From: Prochlorococcus marinus str. MIT 9215
Lineage (GTDB): Bacteria; Cyanobacteriota; Cyanobacteriia; PCC-6307; Cyanobiaceae
Direction of reading: 5' to 3'
Length of the DNA: 9,100 bases
NCBI GenBank assembly: GCA_949486985.1
Contig: CATBLW010000239.1
Location: 1-9,100, forward strand
The notes under the pieces were generated by a model. The model saw only the letters and a program-made list of their open reading frames with translations. It was not told where the DNA came from and did no database searches. The position numbers and the translations under genes were made by a program. Below, piece by piece: positions 1 through 7,945 of the stretch (position 1 is the first letter of the stretch; the number at the start of each line of letters is the position of its first letter).

Positions 1-1269
1 AAGGAACCGAGTGCACCTTCAGCACAACGTTTGTTGCATGAGTCTTTCTTCTCAAAGCAACCTATTCAGTCTCCGACCTGGGTGGTGATGGGTCAGTTGG
101 ATGAAAGCCGACAACCACCCAATGATTCTCCTGATCTCGCAGATCCCTTTACTGAAGCCACCAAGGCATTTGGTTTCGAACGCACATTGACCTACGGAAG
201 GTTGCCAGGAGGGTTAGTCATGCTCAATTGGCCAATTCATGGAAACGATTGGCATCAGCAGCTCGAACGATTACGCAGTCCACAAGCATGGCTCCGCGAC
301 CAACTCTCAGAGTCGATGCAATCGCACAGCTTGGCGTTCTTGAAGTCCTTGAAGCAAGTCAGCAACGGCTGGCTGCGAAGTGGGAATGCTTTCCCAGGAG
401 CTAATCCAAGTTTGGCATTGATGCCTTATTGGCGAGAAGGACGTCGCCTAATTGGCCTTAACACAGTTGTAGAGAACGATTTATTGCCTTTGAGTTTGGG
501 ACCATCTCGAGGTCCATTGCCTTTCGATGAGAAAGGATCTTGCACAAGCATTGCTGTGGGAACCTATGCCAATGATCATCATTACCCAGGTGAAGACTGG
601 CCTCTTGCACCCAAAAGTTGCCGATGGGGAGGACGCTGGACAGGTACTCCGTTTTGTATTCCTTATGGGGCGATAATTAGTGGCGAGCTTGAGAACTTAT
701 TGGTGGCTGACAAGGCTTTTAGTGTTAGCCATATTGCTAATGGTGCAACTCGATTACAACCTCTGATCTTCAACATTGGCCAAGCAGCTGGAATTGCGGC
801 AGCTCAGGCATTGAATAAGCATGTGATGCCTGCAGATCTAGAAGTTGGCGAGATTCAACAAGCTTTATTGAATGATCGATTTGCACCAGCTGCTGTGTTT
901 CCTGTCTGGGACTGGCCTGCTTGGCACCCATCCTGGCGTTCAGCCCAGGAAATGGTTCTCAAAAATCCCGACTGCCTAAATAAAAATGGCGTCATCGAAT
1001 CAAGAAACCTTAACCAATTTGTTGGCGAATTGCCTCTGCCAAATCAAACACCTGCTAGTTCACAAGCCAAGGAATTTCAAGGTACATTGCGAACTGCTTA
1101 TGACGGACAATATTCTTTAGAGTTGATTGACGAGCAATGGCCCCTTATCACGCTTGAACCGGCCTTGAACACTTGGCTGCAGAGTTGTAAGGATGGGGAG
1201 CATGTGTGCTTGCTAGCTGTAAAGAACAAGTGGGGCCCTTGGTTAAGAGTGACTAGCCTATTGAGTTGA
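1..1269 (+). CDS. FAD-dependent oxidoreductase (5'-truncated by the window edge)
   Basis: The frame is open from base 1 without a stop, so the gene begins outside the window; the TTG at 31 is not a credible start. About 422 codons are visible, ending in TGA. The C-terminal half matches what I know of the FAD_oxidored family (PF12831-type flavoproteins). It has a REGRR-L-IG segment (433-456), a DHHYP stretch near 574, and an IPYGA ... NLLVADKAFSVSHIANGATR ... NIGQAAGIAAA block (about 658-810), which in this family forms the C-terminal part of the FAD-binding fold. The N-terminal Rossmann GxGxxG motif is not seen because it would lie upstream. A tail of about 150 residues follows, with no motif I recognise. 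Substrate and pathway cannot be told from the sequence; the family acts on diverse, mostly uncharacterised substrates. The gene converges on the exoribonuclease gene with a 36-bp gap and no clear terminator. Confidence 0.85.
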   Translation, partial: KEPSAPSAQRLLHESFFSKQPIQSPTWVVMGQLDESRQPPNDSPDLADPFTEATKAFGFERTLTYGRLPGGLVMLNWPIHGNDWHQQLERLRSPQAWLRDQLSESMQSHSLAFLKSLKQVSNGWLRSGNAFPGANPSLALMPYWREGRRLIGLNTVVENDLLPLSLGPSRGPLPFDEKGSCTSIAVGTYANDHHYPGEDWPLAPKSCRWGGRWTGTPFCIPYGAIISGELENLLVADKAFSVSHIANGATRLQPLIFNIGQAAGIAAAQALNKHVMPADLEVGEIQQALLNDRFAPAAVFPVWDWPAWHPSWRSAQEMVLKNPDCLNKNGVIESRNLNQFVGELPLPNQTPASSQAKEFQGTLRTAYDGQYSLELIDEQWPLITLEPALNTWLQSCKDGEHVCLLAVKNKWGPWLRVTSLLS

Positions 1270-1305
1270 TAATGGTTAAGAGCAGATGTTTTCGGAAATG
1301 CAAAA

Positions 1306-3357
1306 CTAGCTGGCTATCAACTTGAGTTCATCAGCGTGAGGATCGACTGATTGAATCCTCATGATTACTGATTGTCCTGGATCGGCATCTTTCTTGAGAT
1401 TGATTGTGCAGGCGAGTTCCATAGCCAGGCTTTCAATATGAACGAGTGCAAGTTGATCTTGAGGCCTAAGCCAGCGAAGAAATACAGCAGGCCATTGTTG
1501 ATCGCGATTGCTCATAAACCAAACTTGTTGCCAATGACGTTGGTCTTCTCGACTGATTTGCTGAGCTTGACGCAAAGGTCCATTTAGCTGGTCAAGCTGT
1601 TCTGCAAGGGCTTCTTCGTCAAGTGGACAGCCGCCTTCTAGTTGAGCGATAACTTGTCGATGCGCAAGAAGGTCTGCGTAACGACGAATTGGAGAACTGG
1701 CTTGGACATAGGCAGGCAGTCCAAGGCTGAAGTGAGCCATAGGACGCGTTCCAAGAACCCCCCGACTAAGACATCGTTTGATGGCTGCGTGACGTACAGG
1801 CCCATCATTGAGTTGATTGAGCTCTGTTGAGCTAGGCAGTTCAGACGGTGGTTGGCTTCGATATGGAAGAGAGAGGTTGTGTTGTTGACCGAATTGAGCG
1901 ATTGCAGTGCCCATAAGAATCATGGCTTCACTAACAAGTCGCCTGGCTGGACAAGGCAAAACAACGCGTAGCTCAGGTTGTTGATCTGTGACCTGAAAAC
2001 GACCTTCAGCCTGTTCCATTTGCAGGGCACCTTGCTGTTGTCGCCATTGCAAACGCTTGTTGAGCAATGTGCTCAGGGTTGCCAAGTCTTGATCACCTGG
2101 TGGTGCGAGCTCAATCAACTCATCGCCATCTTCATAAGTAAGGCGATATCGGGGCTTAACCCAACTTCTTGTGATACGCGTGGCTTCAATTCCTCCTTGA
2201 TCATTGAGGGCAATCGCAACACTCAACGCAGCACACCGTTGACCGGCTCTTAGGCTCAGAGCTTCTGCTGCAAGTGCCATGGGCAGCATTGATCTTGTGC
2301 CATCAGCTAGGTAGAGGCTTGTTGCTCTTTGTCTGGCTTCTCGATCTAGTTCAGAGCCAGGATCAATCAAACGAGCAGGGTCCGCGATGTGGACCCATAT
2401 CCATTGATGCTCTTGGGTTTTCTCTAGGGAGAGTGCATCGTCGATTTCTTCTGTTTGTGCATCGTCGAGGGTGTAGGTCGTTAAGGCGCTGAGATCGATT
2501 CGCTGTTGATCTTGCAGAAGGGTTTGCTCATGGTGGTCAACCAACAGCTGATTGGCTTGAGACTGAATAGGTGGCTCAAATTGTTTTGACCATGCTGATC
2601 CTCGAAGTGTGGGCAAGGCATGGGGATCTCGCCAGCCTTTGCTAATCAGCCAGGAAGAGAGCTCACGAAGATTGATTGCCAATCTCAACTCGCGCATCAG
2701 CTCAATGGCCTGCTCATCAGCAAGCAAGATTTCTTCTGGGCCATCAGCCAGCTGAATCAGTCGCTTTAACTGAGCCTGAAGATCTTCGGGCAGTTGTTCC
2801 CACTGGTTGGTGCTTAGAGGTTGATCGTTGAACAACAAACGCAATGCAACCTGGCGTTGTTGTTGTCGAATTCGTTGATTACGACTGTTTTTACGAATCC
2901 TCTGAACATCAACAAATGGTCGTGGCTCGACAAGATGATCCCGGCGAAGTCGGAAAAAAGGTTGCTCGCCATTCAGCCAAATCCATAAGGCTGCGAGATG
3001 AAGGGTATCAACGCAACCAAGAAGTAACTCTGTCAACTCAGAAACGGTTAAAGCAGCATCTGACTGTTGATTAACGCTTCTGTCGCTTTCAAGTAATCGC
3101 CAGCCAACGATTAAATCCTTGGCGGGAAGAATGAGCTTTCTTATTTCTGCAATCGTTGGCAGTTGCTCTTGCGTCTGGCCTTCAAAAAGCTTGGTTTCAA
3201 GAACCGTGAGCTCACGAACGGGTAGCTCATATTCACGACCAGCTCCAGATAACGAAACGACCGCCCGAGTGCCTTTGAGGGCAATCAGGCGGCCGAATTG
3301 TGGATTCCCCTTTACCGAAAGACCAACAAGGTCACCTTGGTGCAAGGACGGCTTCAA
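1306..3357 (-). CDS. RNase II/R-family 3'-5' exoribonuclease (RNB domain)
   Basis: This 683-aa protein is predicted to degrade single-stranded RNA processively from the 3' end in the cytoplasm. Residues 1-55 look like a small SH3/OB-like N-terminal domain (GDLVGLSV, FGRLIALKG). The RNB catalytic domain starts near 288 with TLDDAQTEEIDDA (296-308), whose D298, D306 and D307 align with E. coli RNase II D201, D209 and D210. The position of E. coli D207 is Glu304. SSPIRRYADLLAHR (554-567) is the conserved late RNB motif with the RNA-positioning arginine. A short S1-like region ends the protein (about 624-680). The start is TTG: no ATG or GTG lies between the upstream in-frame stop (3382-3384) and it, and it sits 11 bp after the rpsR stop. 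A second TTG at 3345 is possible. No good Shine-Dalgarno is present. Relatives are labelled rnb, vacB or zam-like; I give no symbol. It is probably cotranscribed with rpmG and rpsR. Confidence 0.95.
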   Translation of the reverse strand: MKPSLHQGDLVGLSVKGNPQFGRLIALKGTRAVVSLSGAGREYELPVRELTVLETKLFEGQTQEQLPTIAEIRKLILPAKDLIVGWRLLESDRSVNQQSDAALTVSELTELLLGCVDTLHLAALWIWLNGEQPFFRLRRDHLVEPRPFVDVQRIRKNSRNQRIRQQQRQVALRLLFNDQPLSTNQWEQLPEDLQAQLKRLIQLADGPEEILLADEQAIELMRELRLAINLRELSSWLISKGWRDPHALPTLRGSAWSKQFEPPIQSQANQLLVDHHEQTLLQDQQRIDLSALTTYTLDDAQTEEIDDALSLEKTQEHQWIWVHIADPARLIDPGSELDREARQRATSLYLADGTRSMLPMALAAEALSLRAGQRCAALSVAIALNDQGGIEATRITRSWVKPRYRLTYEDGDELIELAPPGDQDLATLSTLLNKRLQWRQQQGALQMEQAEGRFQVTDQQPELRVVLPCPARRLVSEAMILMGTAIAQFGQQHNLSLPYRSQPPSELPSSTELNQLNDGPVRHAAIKRCLSRGVLGTRPMAHFSLGLPAYVQASSPIRRYADLLAHRQVIAQLEGGCPLDEEALAEQLDQLNGPLRQAQQISREDQRHWQQVWFMSNRDQQWPAVFLRWLRPQDQLALVHIESLAMELACTINLKKDADPGQSVIMRIQSVDPHADELKLIAS

Positions 3358-3368
3358 AGGGCTTGTGC

Positions 3369-3590
3369 TCAGCCTTCTGGATTAACAAAGGGCAGCATGG
3401 CAACAATCCGAGCTCTCTTGACAGCAGTGGTTAGATGACGCTGCTGTTTTGCAGTTAGGCCTGTTAGACGCCTAGGCAGAATCTTGCCGCGATCTGTGAT
3501 GAATTTTTTGAGCAGATCGACATCCTTGTAGTCAATCGGATCACCTGGAAGGATCGGTGAAAGCCTTTTTTTGAAGAAGGAACTAGACAT
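3369..3590 (-). CDS. rpsR: 30S ribosomal protein S18
   Basis: This 73-aa basic protein is full length for bacterial and chloroplast S18. It carries the hallmark core IDYKDVDLLKKFI, then RGKILPRRLTGLTAKQQR and a basic RARIVAMLPF tail. S18 sits on the 30S platform and in other bacteria pairs with S6. The start is ATG, with MSSSFFKKR as the N-terminus. No Shine-Dalgarno is visible in the A/T-rich sequence directly upstream. It lies 37 bp downstream of rpmG and 11 bp upstream of the exoribonuclease start, all on the same strand. The L33-S18 pairing is a familiar cyanobacterial and plastid arrangement; in E. coli, rpsR instead sits with rpsF, priB and rplI. Confidence 0.98.
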   Translation of the reverse strand: MSSSFFKKRLSPILPGDPIDYKDVDLLKKFITDRGKILPRRLTGLTAKQQRHLTTAVKRARIVAMLPFVNPEG

Positions 3591-3627
3591 ATTTAGAAAC
3601 GGTGGAAAGTTTTGAAGAACTGCAGGG

Positions 3628-3822
3628 TCACTTGATTTCCTTGTGGGGAGTTGACTTGTTGCAGTGTGGACAGAATTTCTTGATTTCCAGCCGTTCGGTG
3701 GTGTTCCGTCGGTTCTTCTCGGTGGTGTAACGAGACACCCCCGGAGAGCGCTTGGCGGGATTGGACCGGCATTCGTTGCACTCGAGAGTGATCACGATCC
3801 GGACGCCCTTGTTTTTAGCCAT
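3628..3822 (-). CDS. rpmG: 50S ribosomal protein L33, zinc-ribbon form
   Basis: The protein has 64 residues from the ATG at 3822, beginning MAKNKGVRIVITLECNEC, the standard L33 opening. The frame is open further upstream to an ATG at 3861, but those 13 extra residues do not resemble L33, so the internal start is chosen. Two CxxC pairs are present (CNEC near residue 16 and CPHC near 53). This is therefore the zinc-binding C+ form, not the cysteine-free type. TTEKNRRNTTERLEIKKFCPHC is typical of cyanobacterial and plastid L33. It is a small 50S protein located near the E site. It is the first gene of the likely rpmG-rpsR-RNase operon and is divergent from pheT across 122 bp. No Shine-Dalgarno is seen. 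Confidence 0.97.
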   Translation of the reverse strand: MAKNKGVRIVITLECNECRSNPAKRSPGVSRYTTEKNRRNTTERLEIKKFCPHCNKSTPHKEIK

Positions 3823-3893
3823 AAAAGGACGTTGCGCCGCAGTTGCGAAGCGTAGTAACAAACGAAGATCGTACAGGGCGGACTGCTGGGATG

Positions 3894-3921
3894 TTGTTGG
3901 TTTGCTGTTGATTCGTAGGAT
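3894..3921 (+). promoter_or_regulatory. Candidate promoter of pheT in the rpmG/pheT divergent gap
   Basis: The 122-bp gap (3823-3944) must carry promoters in both directions. For pheT, TTGTTG (3894-3899) and TAGGAT (3916-3921) are 16 bp apart and would start transcription near 3928, leaving a leader of about 17 nt. The -10 is only a TANNNT match and the -35 is partial. For rpmG, a TACGAT on the minus strand near 3870 is the best -10, with no convincing -35. These are inferences from consensus only. Confidence 0.3.
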
Positions 3922-3944
3922 CTCCTCTCACTTCAAGCTGACCC

Positions 3945-6449
3945 ATGCGGGTTTCCCTCTCCTGGTTGCAGGATCTGGTCGGAGTTCATGAGCCTGTCGA
4001 GCTCTTGGCTGAGCGGCTCTCAATGGCCGGATTTGAGGTGGAGTCCATTGAGGACCTTGCAAAATTCGCCCAATCTGTCGTCGTTGGGCTTGTGGTGGAT
4101 CGTCAAGACCATCCCAATGCAGACAAGCTCAGTGTTTGTCAGGTGGATATTGGCGCTGATCAAAATCTTCAGATTGTTTGTGGAGCAGCAAATGTCCGTT
4201 CAGGTATTCATGTCCCCGTAGCAGTTGTTGGAGCCGAGTTACCGGCAGTTGGACTAACCATCAAGGCCAGCGAATTAAGAGGCGTACCCAGTCAGGGGAT
4301 GATCTGTTCGTTGGCTGAACTAGGCCTGGAGAACGATGCCGACGGAATCGCTGTTCTGGAAGAAATCAGTGACAGTCTCCCTGGTTTAGGAGAACCCATC
4401 GGTCCGGTGGTTGGCCTTGATGACACGGTGATGGAGTTGGCAATAACAGCAAACCGTCCAGATGGCATGTCGATGGTGGGGATTGCGAGGGAAGTTGCAG
4501 CCCTAACAGGCTCGGCTCTGACATTGCCGGCGTTGAAATTTGCCCCTGAGCATGAGACCTTTTCTCCAGAGCCTTCTAGCGAGCTCGCCATGCTTGATGG
4601 AGGCCTTTATGGCCTTACATCAATAGAAAATCTCGACGGTTCAATTTCTTCACCTCTTTGGTTGAGGCGAAAGCTTGAACGTGCAGGCTTGAAATCGGTG
4701 AATGCCGTTGTGGATATAACCAATTTGGTCATGCTCGAGCAAGGGCAACCCCTCCATGCCTTCGATGCTGATGCACTTGAGTCCATGACAGGACAGCCAG
4801 TCACCCCAGAAAACTTTGGCCTCAGGCAAGCCAAGGAAGGTGAACCCTTTTTGGGTTTGGATGGCCGTGAACTTGAACTTGATGAACGCTGCCAGGTCGT
4901 GACTTGTCATGACCAAGCAGTGGCACTTGCAGGGGTCATGGGTAGTGCTCAAAGCGGTGTGACATCGCATACACGACGGATATGGCTTGAATCAGCAATG
5001 TTTAGTCCTTCTGCTGTTCGAACCACAGCACGGGCCTTGGGGTTGAGAACCGATGCCAGTAGCAGATATGAGAAGGGACTGCCAATTGAAATGACACTTG
5101 TTTCCGCCCAGCGTGCGTCGACATTGATGGCAGAACATTTAGATGCAAAAGCCAAGGGTTGTTGGGTTTGCGGCCAAGCCAACCAAGAGCAGGAACCTAT
5201 TCATTTGCGCCGTCAAGCTATTCATCAGTTGTTAGGACCTCTGAATGAGGGAGAAGAAGTTGTTCTTCAACCACTTGAAGGAGATCTTCTTAGTTCGATT
5301 TCAAGCGATCTTTGTCAGAATGATCTTGATGATGAGACGATTCAAGATGCTTTAACGGCGCTTGGCTGTGTCCTCTCTACCAATGACACAGGTTGGTCAG
5401 TAGAAGTACCTCCCTCACGACGCAAAGATCTATTGCGAGAGGTGGATCTGATTGAGGAAGTCGCCCGTTTGGTTGGATTTGACCGTTTCCAGGCACACCT
5501 GCCAGACCCACTTGCCCCCGGCGAGTTGACACCCACACAAAAAGCAGAGCGCATCCTGCGCAAACTACTTTGCGGAGCTGGCTTTCAGGAAGTCACCACG
5601 CTTTCTCTTGTGGGAGCTGATGCTGCAGATCCCGAACGGATCGCCATTAGCAATCCATTGTTGGCTGAAACCAGTCATTTGCGCACGAATCTCTGGGAGG
5701 AACACCTGAGAGTTTGTCAACGCAATCTCAAGTCATCCCAGCCTGGTTGTTGGTTATTCGAGTTAGGAAATGTGTACACAAGTACGACGGATGGAATCAA
5801 CCAAACCTCTCTACTCGGAGGCGCAATCTGTGCAGAAAGACGTCTTGAATGCTGGACCAATAATGGCAAACCTATGCCACTGAATTATTTTCAGGCTCGG
5901 GGACAACTTGCGCAAGCCTTGCTTGGGCTGAAATTAAATATTGTCGATAAGCCATTACATGATGATCAAAATCTTCATCCAGGTCGAGCCGCATCATTAT
6001 GGGTCGAAGGAAAGCCTGTCGGAAAGTTTGGACAACTCCACCCTTCTCTTTCAGACAAATATGATCTTCCTGAATCTACGTATATTTATTCACTCGATTT
6101 AGCGATACTCCTTCAGGCAGCAACACGCTCAAATCGTTGGACAGTTGCTTATCAATCATTTCCGACTGTTCCTTCTATGGAGAGAGACCTTGCAGTTGTT
6201 GTTTCAAAAGATTGTGCATCCAGCAACCTGATCAATTCAATACGTAAGGCTGGAAAGCCTCTTCTCGAGCATGTTGAACTAATTGATCGCTTTGAAGGAG
6301 GGCAGTTGGAAAATGATCGTTGCAGTCAAGCATTTAGATTGCGTTATCGAGCTAAAGACAGCACACTGACTGATGAGCAAGTACAGCCAGTTCATGAGAA
6401 AGTACGCCAAGCTCTGGTCAAGCAATTCTCAGCCGAACTCAGGAGTTAA
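3945..6449 (+). CDS. pheT: Phenylalanyl-tRNA synthetase beta subunit
   Basis: This 834-aa subunit, with PheS (not in the window), forms the alpha2-beta2 enzyme that charges tRNA-Phe. Domains in order: an N-terminal MRVSLSWLQDLV start; a tRNA-binding OB fold (about 45-150, with HPNADKLSVCQVD); the B3/B4 editing region (about 219-395, with VDITNLVMLEQGQPLHAFD at 256-274); B5 (about 418-516, ending DLIEEVARLVGFD); the catalytic-like core (about 530-735); and a C-terminal anticodon-binding FDX-ACB domain (about 738-831, with PSMERDLAVVV). Length is slightly above the usual 790-800 residues, partly because of an acidic insert in B5 (about 434-460). The start ATG fits the family N-terminus exactly; no Shine-Dalgarno precedes it. 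It is encoded apart from pheS and overlaps the convergent rlmD by 11 bp. Confidence 0.98.
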   Translation: MRVSLSWLQDLVGVHEPVELLAERLSMAGFEVESIEDLAKFAQSVVVGLVVDRQDHPNADKLSVCQVDIGADQNLQIVCGAANVRSGIHVPVAVVGAELPAVGLTIKASELRGVPSQGMICSLAELGLENDADGIAVLEEISDSLPGLGEPIGPVVGLDDTVMELAITANRPDGMSMVGIAREVAALTGSALTLPALKFAPEHETFSPEPSSELAMLDGGLYGLTSIENLDGSISSPLWLRRKLERAGLKSVNAVVDITNLVMLEQGQPLHAFDADALESMTGQPVTPENFGLRQAKEGEPFLGLDGRELELDERCQVVTCHDQAVALAGVMGSAQSGVTSHTRRIWLESAMFSPSAVRTTARALGLRTDASSRYEKGLPIEMTLVSAQRASTLMAEHLDAKAKGCWVCGQANQEQEPIHLRRQAIHQLLGPLNEGEEVVLQPLEGDLLSSISSDLCQNDLDDETIQDALTALGCVLSTNDTGWSVEVPPSRRKDLLREVDLIEEVARLVGFDRFQAHLPDPLAPGELTPTQKAERILRKLLCGAGFQEVTTLSLVGADAADPERIAISNPLLAETSHLRTNLWEEHLRVCQRNLKSSQPGCWLFELGNVYTSTTDGINQTSLLGGAICAERRLECWTNNGKPMPLNYFQARGQLAQALLGLKLNIVDKPLHDDQNLHPGRAASLWVEGKPVGKFGQLHPSLSDKYDLPESTYIYSLDLAILLQAATRSNRWTVAYQSFPTVPSMERDLAVVVSKDCASSNLINSIRKAGKPLLEHVELIDRFEGGQLENDRCSQAFRLRYRAKDSTLTDEQVQPVHEKVRQALVKQFSAELRS

Positions 6450-7836
6450 CTCTTCTTAGTAGAGCCAAGCACTCGACATGAGTGGTTTGTGGGAAGAAAT
6501 CAATGGGTTGCAATTCCTCGATTTCGTATACCCCACCAGGGCTAAGTAAATAGTTGAGATCTCTCGCCAATGTAGTTGGATCGCAACTCAGGTAACCCAC
6601 GAGTCTAGGTGGATTATTTAATATATTCTCTATCACATTCTGATTCAAGCCTTTTCTTGGTGGGTCTACAATGAGTGCATCGCAATGAGGCAATTGGGAT
6701 TCAAGATTTGCGCCAACATCACCTGAAATGAAATTAGAATTCAATAAGTTATTGATTGAGGCATTTCTTTTTGCTTGCTGAATAGAATTTTCATGAATCT
6801 CCAAGCCAACGACCGATGCTCCTGCTGCTACCAAAGGTAGCGATATGGTGCCAATACCGCAATAGGCGTCGATAACATTAACCGCATTATTACGAGATAG
6901 CCATTGACAAAGCATCGTCACTATCTTTTGAGCCTGTATTGTGTTGACCTGGAAGAATGTTGTTGTTGACAACATAAGTCTAAGGCCACAGAAGTATTCT
7001 TCTATTTCCTGTTGACCAGCTAGTAAACGTGTTTTATCACCAAGAACAAGATTGTTTTTTGCTGGTTGAATGTTAATCGTGACACCAACAACCTCAGGCC
7101 AACGGTTGCACCATGTTTGAGCCTGCTGAATCAAGCCTTCAAGTTTATGAACACTGCTCACCAGTGTGATCAGTACCTGACCAGTATTTTGGCCTATACG
7201 TAATCCCAGGTGCCGTAAACCATCGCCGCTGATCAGGTCTGAATCAGCTGGCCATTGCTGAGCCTCGATATCATTCTTTAAAGGCAACAAATATTTTTCT
7301 AGGCGCTGATCCAATACAGGGCATTTATCGATATCGACGATTTTATGGCTGCCTCTTTTGTAGTAACCCATCTGCAGTTCGCCATTTTCATGCCGACGCA
7401 AAGGGATAAGTGCTCTGTTGCGGTAACCCAGACTGCGTTCAGTTGAAGCAAGTAGGGGTTTAAGGGGGTGCTTGATTTTGGCGAGTCGCTTGAACGTTTC
7501 GGTTAATTGGCTTTGTTTTAACGAGACCTGGTCGTCGTCACCAAGATGTTGCAATGAGCAGCCGCCGCAGTCCTTCGCTTGGGAGCAAGGTGGATCTCGG
7601 CGACCAGGAACGGTTTGAAGGGTTTGAACATTGCGCGCCAACCATTGCGATCGCCATTTTTGCTGTATCTGTACTTGCGCTCGTTCTCCTGGCAGCAAGT
7701 CAGGGACGATAAGAACCCATCCATTCCAGCGAGCCAAACCATGACCATGACGATTTAGATCGGTGCCTGTTACCTCAACAACCTGTCCAGGACAGGGCTG
7801 TTGCTGCTCATGAGGTGATCTCTGCTTCCTATTCAT
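6439..7836 (-). CDS. rlmD: 23S rRNA (uracil-C5)-methyltransferase, RlmD/RumA family, with [4Fe-4S] site
   Basis: This 465-aa SAM-dependent enzyme is predicted to make 5-methyluridine in RNA, probably at 23S U1939 by analogy to E. coli RlmD. An N-terminal TRAM domain (about 15-75, GQVVEVTGTDLNRHGHGLAR) is followed by the iron-sulfur cysteines C84-x5-C90-x2-C93 and C172 (DIDKCPVL), which match the E. coli cluster ligands in spacing. Later come FFQVN (294-298), the SAM motif DAYCGIGT (323-330), VDPPRKGL (390-397), the catalytic Cys418 in YLSCDP, and Glu455 in HVECLALL, the proton-abstracting residue of the family. All key residues are present. The start ATG at 7836 precedes a charged 14-residue leader; no Shine-Dalgarno is clear. 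RlmC/RlmCD-type or tRNA specificity cannot be excluded by sequence alone. It is divergent from apcD and converges with pheT. Confidence 0.95.
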   Translation of the reverse strand: MNRKQRSPHEQQQPCPGQVVEVTGTDLNRHGHGLARWNGWVLIVPDLLPGERAQVQIQQKWRSQWLARNVQTLQTVPGRRDPPCSQAKDCGGCSLQHLGDDDQVSLKQSQLTETFKRLAKIKHPLKPLLASTERSLGYRNRALIPLRRHENGELQMGYYKRGSHKIVDIDKCPVLDQRLEKYLLPLKNDIEAQQWPADSDLISGDGLRHLGLRIGQNTGQVLITLVSSVHKLEGLIQQAQTWCNRWPEVVGVTINIQPAKNNLVLGDKTRLLAGQQEIEEYFCGLRLMLSTTTFFQVNTIQAQKIVTMLCQWLSRNNAVNVIDAYCGIGTISLPLVAAGASVVGLEIHENSIQQAKRNASINNLLNSNFISGDVGANLESQLPHCDALIVDPPRKGLNQNVIENILNNPPRLVGYLSCDPTTLARDLNYLLSPGGVYEIEELQPIDFFPQTTHVECLALLRRVNS

Positions 7837-7894
7837 GACCGATGGGAGGTGTCAGCCATTGCAAAGGCGTAACACCACAGCAAGGAAGAGCGAG

Positions 7895-7924
7895 TTGAGG
7901 GCATATGAGCACTAAACTTTAAAT
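7895..7924 (+). promoter_or_regulatory. Candidate promoter of apcD
   Basis: In the 109-bp gap between rlmD and apcD, TTGAGG (7895-7900) and TTAAAT (7919-7924) are 18 bp apart. They would start transcription near 7931, about 15 nt before the apcD ATG. A tandem pair TAGACT-GAGACT (7924-7935) lies at this predicted start site and resembles the repeat units found downstream of apcD. No Shine-Dalgarno is seen. This is a consensus match only. Confidence 0.3.
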
Positions 7925-7945
7925 AGACTGAGACTGCTAAGCAAC

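Noticed and set aside
31..33. TTG at 31 as start of the FAD oxidoreductase
   Set aside because: The frame is open to base 1 and the N-terminal FAD-binding motif is missing, so the gene is cut by the window.
1270..1305. Possible terminator between the convergent oxidoreductase and exoribonuclease genes
   Set aside because: Only a 4-bp TAGC/GCTA palindrome is nearby, at the exoribonuclease stop, with no stable stem or T tract.
1372..3385. Several plus-strand frames of 60-91 codons across the exoribonuclease gene
   Set aside because: They are antisense shadows of a well-supported RNB gene and show no family motifs.
3823..3861. Longer rpmG reading frame starting at 3861
   Set aside because: The extra 13 residues do not resemble any L33; MAKNKG at 3822 is the conserved start.
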